Part shown: one piece after another, positions 1 through 6,381 of the stretch
Numbering within the stretch: the stretch's first letter is position 1
Layout of the letters: every line of letters begins with the position of its first letter
Program-made: the position numbers and the translations under genes
From: JACCZR01 sp035296565
GTDB lineage: Bacteria; Actinomycetota; Thermoleophilia; Solirubrobacterales; Thermoleophilaceae
Assembly: GCA_035296565.1 (NCBI GenBank)
Contig: DATHAQ010000023.1
Span: 1 to 11,545, forward strand
DNA: 11,545 nt
Direction of reading: 5' to 3'
The notes under the pieces: model-generated
Databases searched by the model: none
What the model saw: the letters and a program-made list of their open reading frames with translations, nothing else
What the model was told of the DNA's origin: nothing

Positions 1-141
1 GCAGCGCGCGCAGGCGTGCGCTTTCCCAAGCGCTACTGGCTCTATCGCGGCGTCTGGTCGGCAGCGGAGCTCGAGCAGGCGGTCGAGTCCTACCGCGCCG
101 AGGCGACAGGACCGAGCCGTGGACTGAGCCATGCGGCGTAG
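1..141 (+). CDS. 3' end of an unidentified protein-coding gene (partial)
   Basis: Frame 1 is open from the window edge to a TAG at 139-141 and gives 46 residues. The codons favour G or C at the third position, as expected for a real gene here. The peptide contains the stretch FPKRYWLYRGVW, followed by a probably helical, acidic AELEQAVESYRAEA segment. I do not recognise the family; the start and most of the protein lie outside the window. A 12-base perfect palindrome (144-155) follows three bases after the stop and could belong to its transcript end or to the structured tract that begins there. That this is coding is fairly likely from codon use; the function is unknown. Confidence 0.6.
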   Translation, partial: AARAGVRFPKRYWLYRGVWSAAELEQAVESYRAEATGPSRGLSHAA

Positions 142-154
142 TTGACGCCGGCGT

Positions 155-293
155 CTGAACCCCAGCCCCCGCAACAACAACGGGGACGCGGCGGAAGCAC
201 GCCCCCGTTGCCTTGCGCGTTGCTGGGACTCCACCCGACGGAAGCAGTCCCTTCCTCCCTATACCCGAATCGGTTTGGGAAACCACAATTCCC
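155..293 (+). repeat. structured module X, copy 1
   Basis: Copy 1 shares with copy 2 (534-658) the blocks CAACAACGGGGACGCG (175-190) and AGCACGCCCCCGTTGCCT (196-213). These two blocks face each other and form a hairpin closed by CAACGGGG/CCCCGTTG. About 48 bases later both copies have TACCCGRATCGGTT (here from 262). Between the blocks each copy has a different hairpin at the same place; here it is GGGACT (225-230) with AGTCCC (246-251). Conserved pairing with changed sequence favours an RNA role. Confidence 0.7.
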
Positions 294-479
294 GATATGT
301 ACGAAGGAGCGGACCCCGGCGGGGGAATGAGGTAAACCCCGCGCCGGGGCCTACAGGGTGAGCGCCAGCTCGCCCCAGTCCGCTTGGGCGGACGCTCGAG
401 CCTAACCCCGGCTCTTGGGAACCCACCACGGGTGACGTGGCCCTTCTTCGTTCAAGCGGCTGAACGGCAAGGGGCAGCC
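293..479 (+). repeat. structured module Y, copy 1
   Basis: This module runs CGATATG (293), CGAAG (302), a long hairpin (314-349), CCTACAGGG (350-358), a GCCA-loop hairpin (356-375), a TTGG-loop hairpin (378-393), AGCCTAACCC (399-408), a small hairpin and CGGCAAGGGG. The second copy, on the minus strand at about 10127 down to 9960, has the same order and the same single-stranded words. The stem GGGTGAGC/GCTCGCCC here corresponds to GGGCA/TGCCC there, and GTCCGC/GCGGAC corresponds to CCGCT/AGCGG. The stems therefore co-vary. Confidence 0.7.
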
Positions 480-533
480 GGTTAAGACGGCGTGCGGCGG
501 GACCCTGGGTAGCGACCCGCGGCCAACCGGGGT

Positions 534-658
534 CCTGAACCCTGACAACAACGGGGACGCGAACAGCACGCCCCCGTTGCCTGCTTGGCGTAGCCCTCCC
601 CCAACAAGGAGGAGGTAGACCGCTCTACCCGGATCGGTTGGGGATACACCCAGTTTCG
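534..658 (+). repeat. structured module X, copy 2
   Basis: This is the second copy of the X module, about 370 bases after copy 1. The blocks at 546-561 and 565-582 are identical to those of copy 1 apart from a short, variable hairpin loop. TACCCGGATCGGTT starts at 626. The intervening hairpins here are CCTCC (595-599) with GGAGG (608-612), and GGTAGA (614-619) with TCTACC (624-629). They replace the different hairpin of copy 1. What follows copy 2 is not module Y but another set of hairpins up to 823. Confidence 0.7.
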
Positions 659-799
659 TGTTTGGCTGCCCCTTTCGGGGGGAACCAGCCCATCTGAGGA
701 GAGCCCAACACCCGCCGCGCTGTCTCCTTTTGCTTCCCGGGGGCAGTCCAGCGGGTCCTCTAGTCCGCCGGCGGGCCAGCCCGGGGACTGGACTGTGAG

Positions 800-823
800 C
801 GAGGCGCCCACATGGGCGCCTCG
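800..823 (+). terminator. strong hairpin, probable transcription terminator
   Basis: Two 11-base arms, CGAGGCGCCCA and TGGGCGCCTCG, are separated by CA and followed by TTTGCT. The hairpin closes the structured tract and lies 69 bases before the next gene. The T-run is short, as is common in high-GC genomes, so termination is an inference. Confidence 0.5.
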
Positions 824-875
824 TTTGCTGGGGGACGATCGGGGGCACGACCCGCGCGTCAACCGCCGGTGGGTT

Positions 876-881
876 TAGCCT
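876..881 (+). promoter_or_regulatory. possible -10 box for the 73-aa membrane protein (leaderless)
   Basis: TAGCCT matches the actinobacterial TANNNT -10 pattern and ends 10 bases before the ATG at 892. There is no Shine-Dalgarno sequence before that ATG. Transcription would therefore start at or a few bases before the start codon, giving a leaderless mRNA. I see no good -35 element. Confidence 0.3.
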
Positions 882-891
882 TCCGATCGCA

Positions 892-1113
892 ATGCGGCGA
901 AGGCAGATCGGAGTCGTGGTCGCAGTCGTGGGAGTCGTGGCGGTCCTGGTCGCCGTGCTCGCTGACCCGCTCGGTATCGGGGCGAAAGAGGGAACGTTCG
1001 GCTGGAAGCAGCTCGTGCTGCTCGGCATCGGGCTCTTCGCGATCATCTGGGGGGCCGTGATGGCTCGAATCGACAGCGACAGCGAGAGCGAGAGCCCACC
1101 CGCCGAGGAGTAG
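892..1113 (+). CDS. small two-helix membrane protein, 73 aa
   Basis: The protein starts MRRRQ and has two hydrophobic helices at about residues 6-24 and 40-58. A short loop ADPLGIGAKEGTFGWKQ lies between them, and the acidic tail contains the run DSDSESESPPAEE. The positive N-terminus suggests an N-in, C-in hairpin topology. The ADPLGIG...GFGWKQ-like loop reminds me of small uncharacterised membrane proteins in actinobacteria; that is memory, not a search result. No function can be assigned. The start at 892 is chosen because it precedes the basic n-region directly; it has no ribosome binding site, but a -10-like TAGCCT lies just upstream. It converges with the five-gene operon whose last gene stops at 1220. 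Confidence 0.7.
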   Translation: MRRRQIGVVVAVVGVVAVLVAVLADPLGIGAKEGTFGWKQLVLLGIGLFAIIWGAVMARIDSDSESESPPAEE

Positions 1114-1168
1114 GTCCCCCGGCACAGGCGTATGAGCCCGTCGCCGGCACGCTTCGAGATCGTGCACC

Positions 1169-1186
1169 GGCCCGCCGAGCGGGACC
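1169..1186 (-). terminator. hairpin between convergent genes
   Basis: CCCGC and GCGGG pair around a 3-base loop (1171-1183), with flanking bases extending the stem weakly. It lies 34 bases past the stop of the VWA gene on the minus strand and 55 bases past the stop of the 73-aa gene on the + strand. There is no T-run on either side. It may serve either transcript. Confidence 0.25.
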
Positions 1187-1219
1187 CTCATGCGCTGGCT
1201 GCAGGAGCTGGAGGCCCGG

Positions 1220-2182
1220 CTAGGGCAGGCGCCCGAACCAGCGCAAGGACATCGACCCGCCGAGCAGTAGCAGCAGCCCGGCGGCGCCGGCGAAGGCGCC
1301 GGTGACCTCGCGCTTCTGCTTCTTGCGGCCGACCTCCTTGCCCAGGCGCTCGTAGATCTCGTTCAGCTTGAGATCGTCGGCGGTCTCGTAGTAGCGCCCG
1401 CCGGTGGTGTCGGCGATCTGCCGCATCGTCTGGCGGTCGGGAGGGACCGGGCGGCGCACGGTCTCTCCGTCGGAGGTGCGCACGCGGATCGAGCCCTTGG
1501 CCGTGCCCAGGGCCACGGCGTAGACGGGTATGCCGGTGCGCGCCGCCCGCTCGGCGACCGGGCCCGGCCGCTGGCCCTCGGTAGCCGCGCCGTCGGACAG
1601 GAGCACCAGCGCCGCCGGGGCCGGCTTGCGTCCCCGGCGCGTCCTTGCGCGGTCGAGCAGGTCGAGCGAGAGGGAGAAGGCGTCGCCCGTCGCGGTCCCG
1701 CCGCTCGAGCGCAGGCGCCGCAGCGTCTCGAGCACCCCTTCACGCTCGGTCGTGGGCGCCTCGATGCTGCGCACGCGGTGGTTGAAGGTGACCGTCCCCA
1801 CGCGCAGTTCGTCGGGTACCTGGTCGATGAAGTCGAGCGCCGCCCGGCGGGCGGCGGCGAGCCGTGTGGGCGTGACGTCGTGGGCCTCCATCGAGCCCGA
1901 GATGTCGGTGGCCAGCATCACGGACGCCCGCGAGTCCGGCACCGAGACCGTCGCCTCGGGGCGGGCCAGGGCGATCGCCAGCGCGGTGAAGGCGATCCCG
2001 TAGAGCACGATCGGCGCGTGGCGCCGCCAGCCGGGGCGCGAGGGGGCGACGGAGTCGAGCAGCCTGGGATTGGCGAACGCCGCGGCGGCGCGCCGGCGCC
2101 GGCGGTCGAGGAGCAGGTAGGCCCCCACCGCCAGCGGCACCAGCAGCAGCGCCAGCAGCCAGACGGGCGAGGCGAAGCTCAC
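1220..2182 (-). CDS. VWA-domain membrane protein, BatA-like (second copy)
   Basis: This 320-aa protein has two N-terminal helices (about 6-25 and 56-74), then a von Willebrand A domain with a complete MIDAS: DISGSM at 93-98, TATGDA at 163-168 and the LLSDG loop near 194-198. A final helix lies at about 294-312. This matches the BatA/aerotolerance-type layout, with the VWA domain outside the membrane; such proteins are thought to bind partners through a metal ion. It is a clear paralogue of the VWA protein at 3333-4283: MIDAS positions, length and the C-terminal FGRLP are shared. It starts with GTG inside a GTGA overlap with the upstream protease gene and is the last gene of the operon. The client or ligand is unknown. 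Confidence 0.9.
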   Translation of the reverse strand: MSFASPVWLLALLLVPLAVGAYLLLDRRRRRAAAAFANPRLLDSVAPSRPGWRRHAPIVLYGIAFTALAIALARPEATVSVPDSRASVMLATDISGSMEAHDVTPTRLAAARRAALDFIDQVPDELRVGTVTFNHRVRSIEAPTTEREGVLETLRRLRSSGGTATGDAFSLSLDLLDRARTRRGRKPAPAALVLLSDGAATEGQRPGPVAERAARTGIPVYAVALGTAKGSIRVRTSDGETVRRPVPPDRQTMRQIADTTGGRYYETADDLKLNEIYERLGKEVGRKKQKREVTGAFAGAAGLLLLLGGSMSLRWFGRLP

Positions 2183-3336
2183 GGGGAGGACCGCTCGGGC
2201 CGCCGGCCGAGGGTCACCTCGGTCGAGCGCTCGCGCCCGTCGCGCTCGTACTCGACCTTCACCCGCTCGCCCGGCCGGCGCCGGGCGATGGCAGCGGCCA
2301 CGTCCTCGGGCTCGCGCACCGGGCGCCCACCGACCGAGGTGATCTTGTCGCCCGGCTGCAGCCCGGCCTGCGCGGCGGGGCCGCTCGTCTCGGCCTCGCG
2401 CACCTCGGCCCCCTCCGAGGCGGGGGCGGTGGTGAGTCCCAGGTAGGGCCGCTGGATGTTCTGTCCGCGCGACAGCCTCGGCACGACCTGCTGCACGGCG
2501 CTGGAGGGAACGGCGAAGCCGATGCCGAGGTTGCCCTGCGCCCCCGCGGTGGCGATCTGGGAGTTGACGCCGATCACGCGCCCGCGGGCGTCCACCAGGG
2601 GGCCGCCGGAGTTGCCCGGGTTGATCGGAGCGTCGGTCTGGATGACCTCGTCGATCTGGTAGCCGTTGGGCGCCTTGATCTCTCGGCCCAGGCCCGACAC
2701 GATCCCCGCGGTCGCCGTGCGGTCCAGGCCGAAGGGGTGGCCCACCGCCACCACCTCGTCTCCGACGGAGACCTTGCCGGAGTCAGCCAGGCGCAGGGCC
2801 CGGAGCGGGCCGGCGCGGCGGGGGTCGACCTTGAGCACGGCGAGATCGCTCGAGCCATCGGTGCCCAGTACGCGCGCGGAGACCTGGCGGCCGGCGTCGC
2901 CGAAGCGCACCCGGACCTGGCGCGAGGAGCCCACGACGTGGGCGTTGGTCACCAGCGTCCCGTTGCGGTCGAGCACGAAGCCGGTACCCGAGCCGCGCCC
3001 CGACCGCACCGACACCACGCCGTCGGCCACGGCCGCGTAGACCTTGCCCGCGATGGTGCGCGGAGCCGAGCCGCCGCTGACCAGCGGGGTCGTGCCGTTC
3101 TCGGGGTCCTCTGTCGAGCCGCCGCCCAGCAGCAGGCCCAGGGTCACGCCGACCACGACGAGCAGGGCACCGAGCCCGGCGCCGACTAGCAGCGCCCGGC
3201 GCCCCGAGGGGCGCTTGCCCGGCGGTGGGGCCGCGGGCGGCTCGGGTTCCGGGCGCGCCGGCGGCCGCGGCGCCGCCCACCCCTCCAGCTCGCTCTGCGG
3301 GCGGTCCCCGGTCCAGAGTCTGCGCTCCTGCCTCAC
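2179..3336 (-). CDS. membrane-anchored HtrA-type serine protease with PDZ domain
   Basis: This 385-aa protein begins with a Pro-rich, probably cytoplasmic tail (1-47), followed by one transmembrane helix (about 48-70). A trypsin-like S1C domain holds a complete catalytic triad: His133 in TNAHVV, Asp164 in SSDLAVL and Ser243 in NPGNSGGPL. A single PDZ domain covers about 298-376 and carries AGLQPGDKI. The family degrades or checks misfolded proteins outside the membrane, with the PDZ domain recognising C-termini. Here it sits between two VWA genes and overlaps both by 4 bases (GTGA), so it is translated with them. That context suggests it acts with the VWA proteins rather than as a free-standing stress protease. 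The GTG start at 3336 is fixed by the overlap. Confidence 0.93.
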   Translation of the reverse strand: MRQERRLWTGDRPQSELEGWAAPRPPARPEPEPPAAPPPGKRPSGRRALLVGAGLGALLVVVGVTLGLLLGGGSTEDPENGTTPLVSGGSAPRTIAGKVYAAVADGVVSVRSGRGSGTGFVLDRNGTLVTNAHVVGSSRQVRVRFGDAGRQVSARVLGTDGSSDLAVLKVDPRRAGPLRALRLADSGKVSVGDEVVAVGHPFGLDRTATAGIVSGLGREIKAPNGYQIDEVIQTDAPINPGNSGGPLVDARGRVIGVNSQIATAGAQGNLGIGFAVPSSAVQQVVPRLSRGQNIQRPYLGLTTAPASEGAEVREAETSGPAAQAGLQPGDKITSVGGRPVREPEDVAAAIARRRPGERVKVEYERDGRERSTEVTLGRRPERSSP

Positions 3337-4283
3337 GGGAGCCTCCCGAAACGGTGCAGGCCGCTGCCAGCTGCGCCCGCGAGCAGGAGCATCCCGCCGG
3401 CCGCGAACCAGGGGGTGATCTCGCGCCGCTTGCGCTTGGTGCCGAGGCTGCGCCCGAGCCGCTCGTAGACCGTGCTCAGCTCCTCGGCCTGGTCGACGGC
3501 GAAGGCCTTGCCCCCCGATTCGCGCGCGATGCGGCGCATCGTCGCCGGGTCGGGCGGGACGTTGAGGCGCTGGCCGTAGGGGCCGACGGTCACCACCCCC
3601 TCGTTGGTGCCCAGCGACGCGGTGTAGATCGGGATGCGGCGGCGCCTCGCCTCACGGGCGACCTCGACCGGGTCGCGACCGAGCGTGGTCTTGCCGTCCG
3701 AGAGCAGGACGATGGCCGAGGGCGGGTGCTTCTTACCCTCCTTGCGCTCCTCGTCGAAGAGGTCGAGGGCGTCGGCCAGGCCCTCGCCGGTGGCGGTGCC
3801 GCCGTCGGCCACGAGGTCGCCGATCAGGGTCTCGACGCCCTCGCGATCCTGGCTGGGCCGCTGGGCCGAGACCACGGCGCTGGAGAAGCTGACGGCGCCG
3901 ACGCGCAGGTCCTCGGGGACGCCGGCCAGGAAGGTGCGGGCCGCCTTCTGGGCGGCGGCGAGGCGGCTGGGGTCCACGTCGGTGGCCCGCATGGAGCCCG
4001 AGACGTCGGTCACCAGCACCACCGCCGCCTGCTCCTCGGCCACGGCCACGGTGGCTTCTGGTCGGGCGAGCGCAACGGCCAGGACGGCAAGGGCCGCCGC
4101 GAACAGCGCCGCCGGCAGGTGGCGCCGCCAGAAGGGCGTGGTGCCAGCCAGCTCGACCAGTGCCGGCACGCCAGGGTGGCGGACGGCGAAGCTGTGCCGC
4201 CGGCGCTGGGCGAGCGCGTAGGCGGCCAGCGCCAGCGGGATCGCCAGCAGCGCCAGCAGGTAGACCGGGGACTCGAAGTTCAC
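3333..4283 (-). CDS. VWA-domain membrane protein, BatA-like (first copy)
   Basis: This 316-aa protein has N-terminal helices at about 6-25 and 56-73, a von Willebrand A domain, and a C-terminal helix at about 291-310. The MIDAS metal site is intact: DVSGSM at 93-98, TATGEG at 163-168 and LLSDG at 193-197. Proteins of this type follow MoxR and DUF58 genes in many bacteria and are taken to be membrane-bound partners of the MoxR ATPase. It starts with GTG inside the GTGA overlap with the DUF58 gene and ends inside the overlap with the protease gene. The paralogue at 1220-2182 shares its length and the terminal FGRLP but differs through much of the VWA surface, so the two may have different clients. 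Confidence 0.92.
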   Translation of the reverse strand: MNFESPVYLLALLAIPLALAAYALAQRRRHSFAVRHPGVPALVELAGTTPFWRRHLPAALFAAALAVLAVALARPEATVAVAEEQAAVVLVTDVSGSMRATDVDPSRLAAAQKAARTFLAGVPEDLRVGAVSFSSAVVSAQRPSQDREGVETLIGDLVADGGTATGEGLADALDLFDEERKEGKKHPPSAIVLLSDGKTTLGRDPVEVAREARRRRIPIYTASLGTNEGVVTVGPYGQRLNVPPDPATMRRIARESGGKAFAVDQAEELSTVYERLGRSLGTKRKRREITPWFAAGGMLLLAGAAGSGLHRFGRLP

Positions 4284-5191
4284 GCCAGCCCGCGGCCCAG
4301 TGCGTCAAGCCAGGGTGCGTCGGTGGACAGCTCGACATGTCGCGCCGTGCCGTGGCGCAGCGCCGCGCGGACCTCCTCGCGCCGCTCGCGCTCGCGCTGC
4401 TCGTAGCGCCGCCGCAGGCGCGAGTCGCGCGTGTCGACCTCGACGCGGCGCCCCGTCTCGGGATCGATCAGCGCCAGGCGGCCGACGTCCGGCAGGGCCG
4501 CCTCGCGCGGGTCGCCGATCTCAACGGCGAGCAGCGAGTGGCGCTGGCCCAGCGCACGCAGCGCCGTGCGCCAGGTGACCGGCCCGCGGAAGTCCGAGAT
4601 CACGATCACCAGGCCTGGCGCGCTGGTCAGGCGGCCCAGGCGGCCCAGGGCGGTGGAGAGGCCGGCCTCGTCGCCGTGCCCGTCGTCGGCGACGCCCTCG
4701 GCGAGCACGCGCTCGAGGCCCGCAGCCGCGCCGCGGCCGCTGCGCGGCGCCAGGAGCCGGTTCGAAGGGCCGCCGCAGGTCAGCAGGGCTACCCGGCCGC
4801 CGCGCCGGGTGGCGAGGCGGCCCAGAACTCGAATCACCCCCTCGGCCACGTCCCACTTCAGGCGCTCGGCGGTGCCGAAGGCCATCGACGGGGAGACGTC
4901 GAGGACCAGCCACGTGGTCATGAGGCGCTCGGGCACCTGCAGCCGCACGTGCGGGACGCCGGTGCGAGCGCTGGCCGCGGGGTCCAGGCGACGCACGTCG
5001 TCGCCCGGCGCGTACGGGCGCAGCTGGGCCAGCTCGGTGCCGACGCCGACGCCCGGCGAGCGGTGATCGCCGGGGTGGAGGCCGCCGGCGCGACGCGAGA
5101 GCTGAAAGTCCAGCGCCTCCACCAGGCGGCCGGCGATGGGCCCCGGGCCCTGGCGGGCAGCGGGGATCCCCATGGCCACCGGCGCGCTCAC
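4280..5191 (-). CDS. DUF58-domain protein, partner of MoxR
   Basis: This 303-aa protein carries the DUF58 signature: GTELAQLRPYAPGDDVRRLD around residues 51-70, followed by SAR and PHVR (to about 83). A VWA-like MIDAS start, LDVSPSM, lies at 97-103. No transmembrane helix is visible, so it is the soluble form of the family. DUF58 genes follow moxR genes widely and the products are thought to work together; the biochemical role is not settled. It starts with GTG in a GTGA overlap with moxR and ends in a GTGA overlap with the first VWA gene. A basic, Arg/Glu-rich stretch (about 258-282) near the C-terminus may form a helix. The expected Trp of the usual RRIDW motif is Pro here (RRLDP). Confidence 0.9.
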   Translation of the reverse strand: MSAPVAMGIPAARQGPGPIAGRLVEALDFQLSRRAGGLHPGDHRSPGVGVGTELAQLRPYAPGDDVRRLDPAASARTGVPHVRLQVPERLMTTWLVLDVSPSMAFGTAERLKWDVAEGVIRVLGRLATRRGGRVALLTCGGPSNRLLAPRSGRGAAAGLERVLAEGVADDGHGDEAGLSTALGRLGRLTSAPGLVIVISDFRGPVTWRTALRALGQRHSLLAVEIGDPREAALPDVGRLALIDPETGRRVEVDTRDSRLRRRYEQRERERREEVRAALRHGTARHVELSTDAPWLDALGRGLA

Positions 5192-6297
5192 GCCGCGCTG
5201 CCCCCTCCGGCGACCGGCGGCGGGTACTCACCGGGCGGCTGCTGCTGCTGCGCCGGCGGCTGCTGCGGCTGGGAATATTGCGGCGGCGCGTAGCCCTGCG
5301 AGGGCGGCCCGCTGGGTGGCGGCATGGAGTGCACCGGCGCGGCGTCGGGCGAGGGCACGGCCTCCAGCACCCGGCCCAGCACGTGGTCGGCGCTCACGCC
5401 CTCGCTGAGGGCGTCGTAGGAGAGCACCAGTCGGTGGCGCAGGACGTCGAGCGTCAGGTCGCGCACGTCCGTGCTGATCACATGGCGCCGGCCGCGCAGC
5501 AGGGCGAGGGCGCGCGCGGACTGGATCAGGCCGATCGGGCCACGAGGGCTGGCGCCGTAGTCGACGTAGCCGGCCACGTCGCCCAGGCCGTAGGCGTGCG
5601 GGTTGCGGGTGGCGTCGGCCAGCCGGACGGCGTGGGCCACGATCCCGCCGTCGACGTAGACCTCGTCCACCTCGCGACGGAAGGCGAGGAGGTCATCGCC
5701 CGTCAGGCGCTCGATCACCTCGACAGGCGGGTCGAGCGAGCGGCCCACCACGGTCGACTCCTCGGCGGGCGTCGGATAGTCGATGAGGATCTTCATCAGG
5801 AAGCGGTCGGTCTGGGCCTCCGGGAGCGGGTAGGTGCCCTCCGACTCGATCGGGTTCTGAGTGGCGAGCACGAGGTAGGGCTCGGGGACCGGGAAGGTCT
5901 GGCCGGCGATCGTGACCTGGTGCTCCTCCATGACCTCGAGCAGGGCGGACTGGACCTTGGCCGGCGCGCGGTTGATCTCGTCCGCCAGCAGGAAGTTGCA
6001 GACCACGGGCCCGAGCTCGACGTCGAACGTGCCCGACCCCGGACGCAGGACGCGCGTCCCGACGAGGTCGGCGGGCACCAGGTCGGGTGTGAACTGCACG
6101 CGCTGGAACGAGCCGCCGACCACCCCGGCGAGCGTCTTGACGGTCAGCGTCTTGGCCAGCCCCGGCACGCCCTCGAGCAGCACGTGGCCGCCGGTGAGCA
6201 GCGCGACGAGCACCCGCTCCAGCATCGCGTCCTGGCCCACCACGACACGCTTGATCTCGTAGAGGGCCGCCTCGAGCCCTTCGCGCGTGGTCGTCAT
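5188..6297 (-). CDS. MoxR-family AAA+ ATPase with Pro/Gln-rich tail
   Basis: This 369-aa ATPase is the first gene of the operon. Walker A is GVPGLAKT (43-50), Walker B is LLADEINR (103-110), sensor 1 is ATQNP (145-149) and the sensor 2 region is SPRG (250-253). All are intact, so it should bind and hydrolyse ATP. MoxR proteins act as chaperone-like motors for VWA-domain partners. I chose the ATG at 6297 because AGGAGG lies 5-6 bases before it; an in-frame TTG at 6321 would place that site inside the gene. The core ends near residue 320. The remaining 45 or so residues are a low-complexity tail rich in Pro, Gln, Tyr and Gly, unusual for the family and possibly a flexible binding arm. Confidence 0.95.
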   Translation of the reverse strand: MTTTREGLEAALYEIKRVVVGQDAMLERVLVALLTGGHVLLEGVPGLAKTLTVKTLAGVVGGSFQRVQFTPDLVPADLVGTRVLRPGSGTFDVELGPVVCNFLLADEINRAPAKVQSALLEVMEEHQVTIAGQTFPVPEPYLVLATQNPIESEGTYPLPEAQTDRFLMKILIDYPTPAEESTVVGRSLDPPVEVIERLTGDDLLAFRREVDEVYVDGGIVAHAVRLADATRNPHAYGLGDVAGYVDYGASPRGPIGLIQSARALALLRGRRHVISTDVRDLTLDVLRHRLVLSYDALSEGVSADHVLGRVLEAVPSPDAAPVHSMPPPSGPPSQGYAPPQYSQPQQPPAQQQQPPGEYPPPVAGGGSAA

Positions 6298-6329
6298 CCG
6301 TTCCTCCTCGCCTGGGTTCAAGGCGATGG

Positions 6330-6359
6330 ACGGTACGCCCCTATTCCAAGAAGGTCTAA
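6330..6359 (-). promoter_or_regulatory. possible promoter of the moxR operon
   Basis: On the minus strand TTAGAC (6359-6354) and TACCGT (6335-6330) are 18 bases apart, a plausible -35/-10 pair. They lie in the 84-base gap between the SDR stop and the moxR start. No other gap of this size exists before the operon, so a promoter here is expected; the exact boxes are a guess. Confidence 0.3.
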
Positions 6360-6381
6360 AACTCTGGCTGCGCTGGGCGCG

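Larger units (their letters stand above)
144..823 (+). ncRNA. candidate large structured RNA or structured-repeat tract
   Basis: These 680 bases have no convincing gene but many inverted repeats. Examples are 12-bp pairing 314-325/337-349 with one bulge, 356-363/368-375, 378-383/388-393, 500-505/530-535, 614-619/624-629, 744-751/788-795 and 800-823. Two repeat modules recur (X at 155-293 and 534-658; Y at 293-479, with a second Y at 9960-10127 on the minus strand). Between the copies, stems persist while their sequence changes. The strand is inferred from the terminal hairpin, which is followed by TTTGCT on the + strand. It does not match the conserved cores of RNase P RNA, tmRNA, SRP RNA, group I or group II introns that I can recall. 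It could be one long RNA, two tandem RNAs, or copies of a mobile structured repeat. Confidence 0.4.

Noticed and set aside
142..330. 62-aa + strand frame after the first partial gene
   Set aside because: It runs through module X, has no start signal and no domain character; the repeat is better explained as structured RNA.
142..830. RNase P RNA, tmRNA, SRP RNA or self-splicing intron
   Set aside because: The conserved cores I know (for example GAAAGTCCGG of RNase P, the tmRNA tRNA-like end, the group II domain V) are not found.
402..1046. Long minus-strand reading frame over the structured tract
   Set aside because: Its predicted protein is basic, low in structure and runs across hairpins, repeat modules and the 73-aa gene. 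GC-rich DNA gives such frames by chance.
1131..1271. Short + strand frames between the 73-aa gene and the operon
   Set aside because: They run into the antisense of the VWA gene, have no ribosome binding site and hold no known domain.
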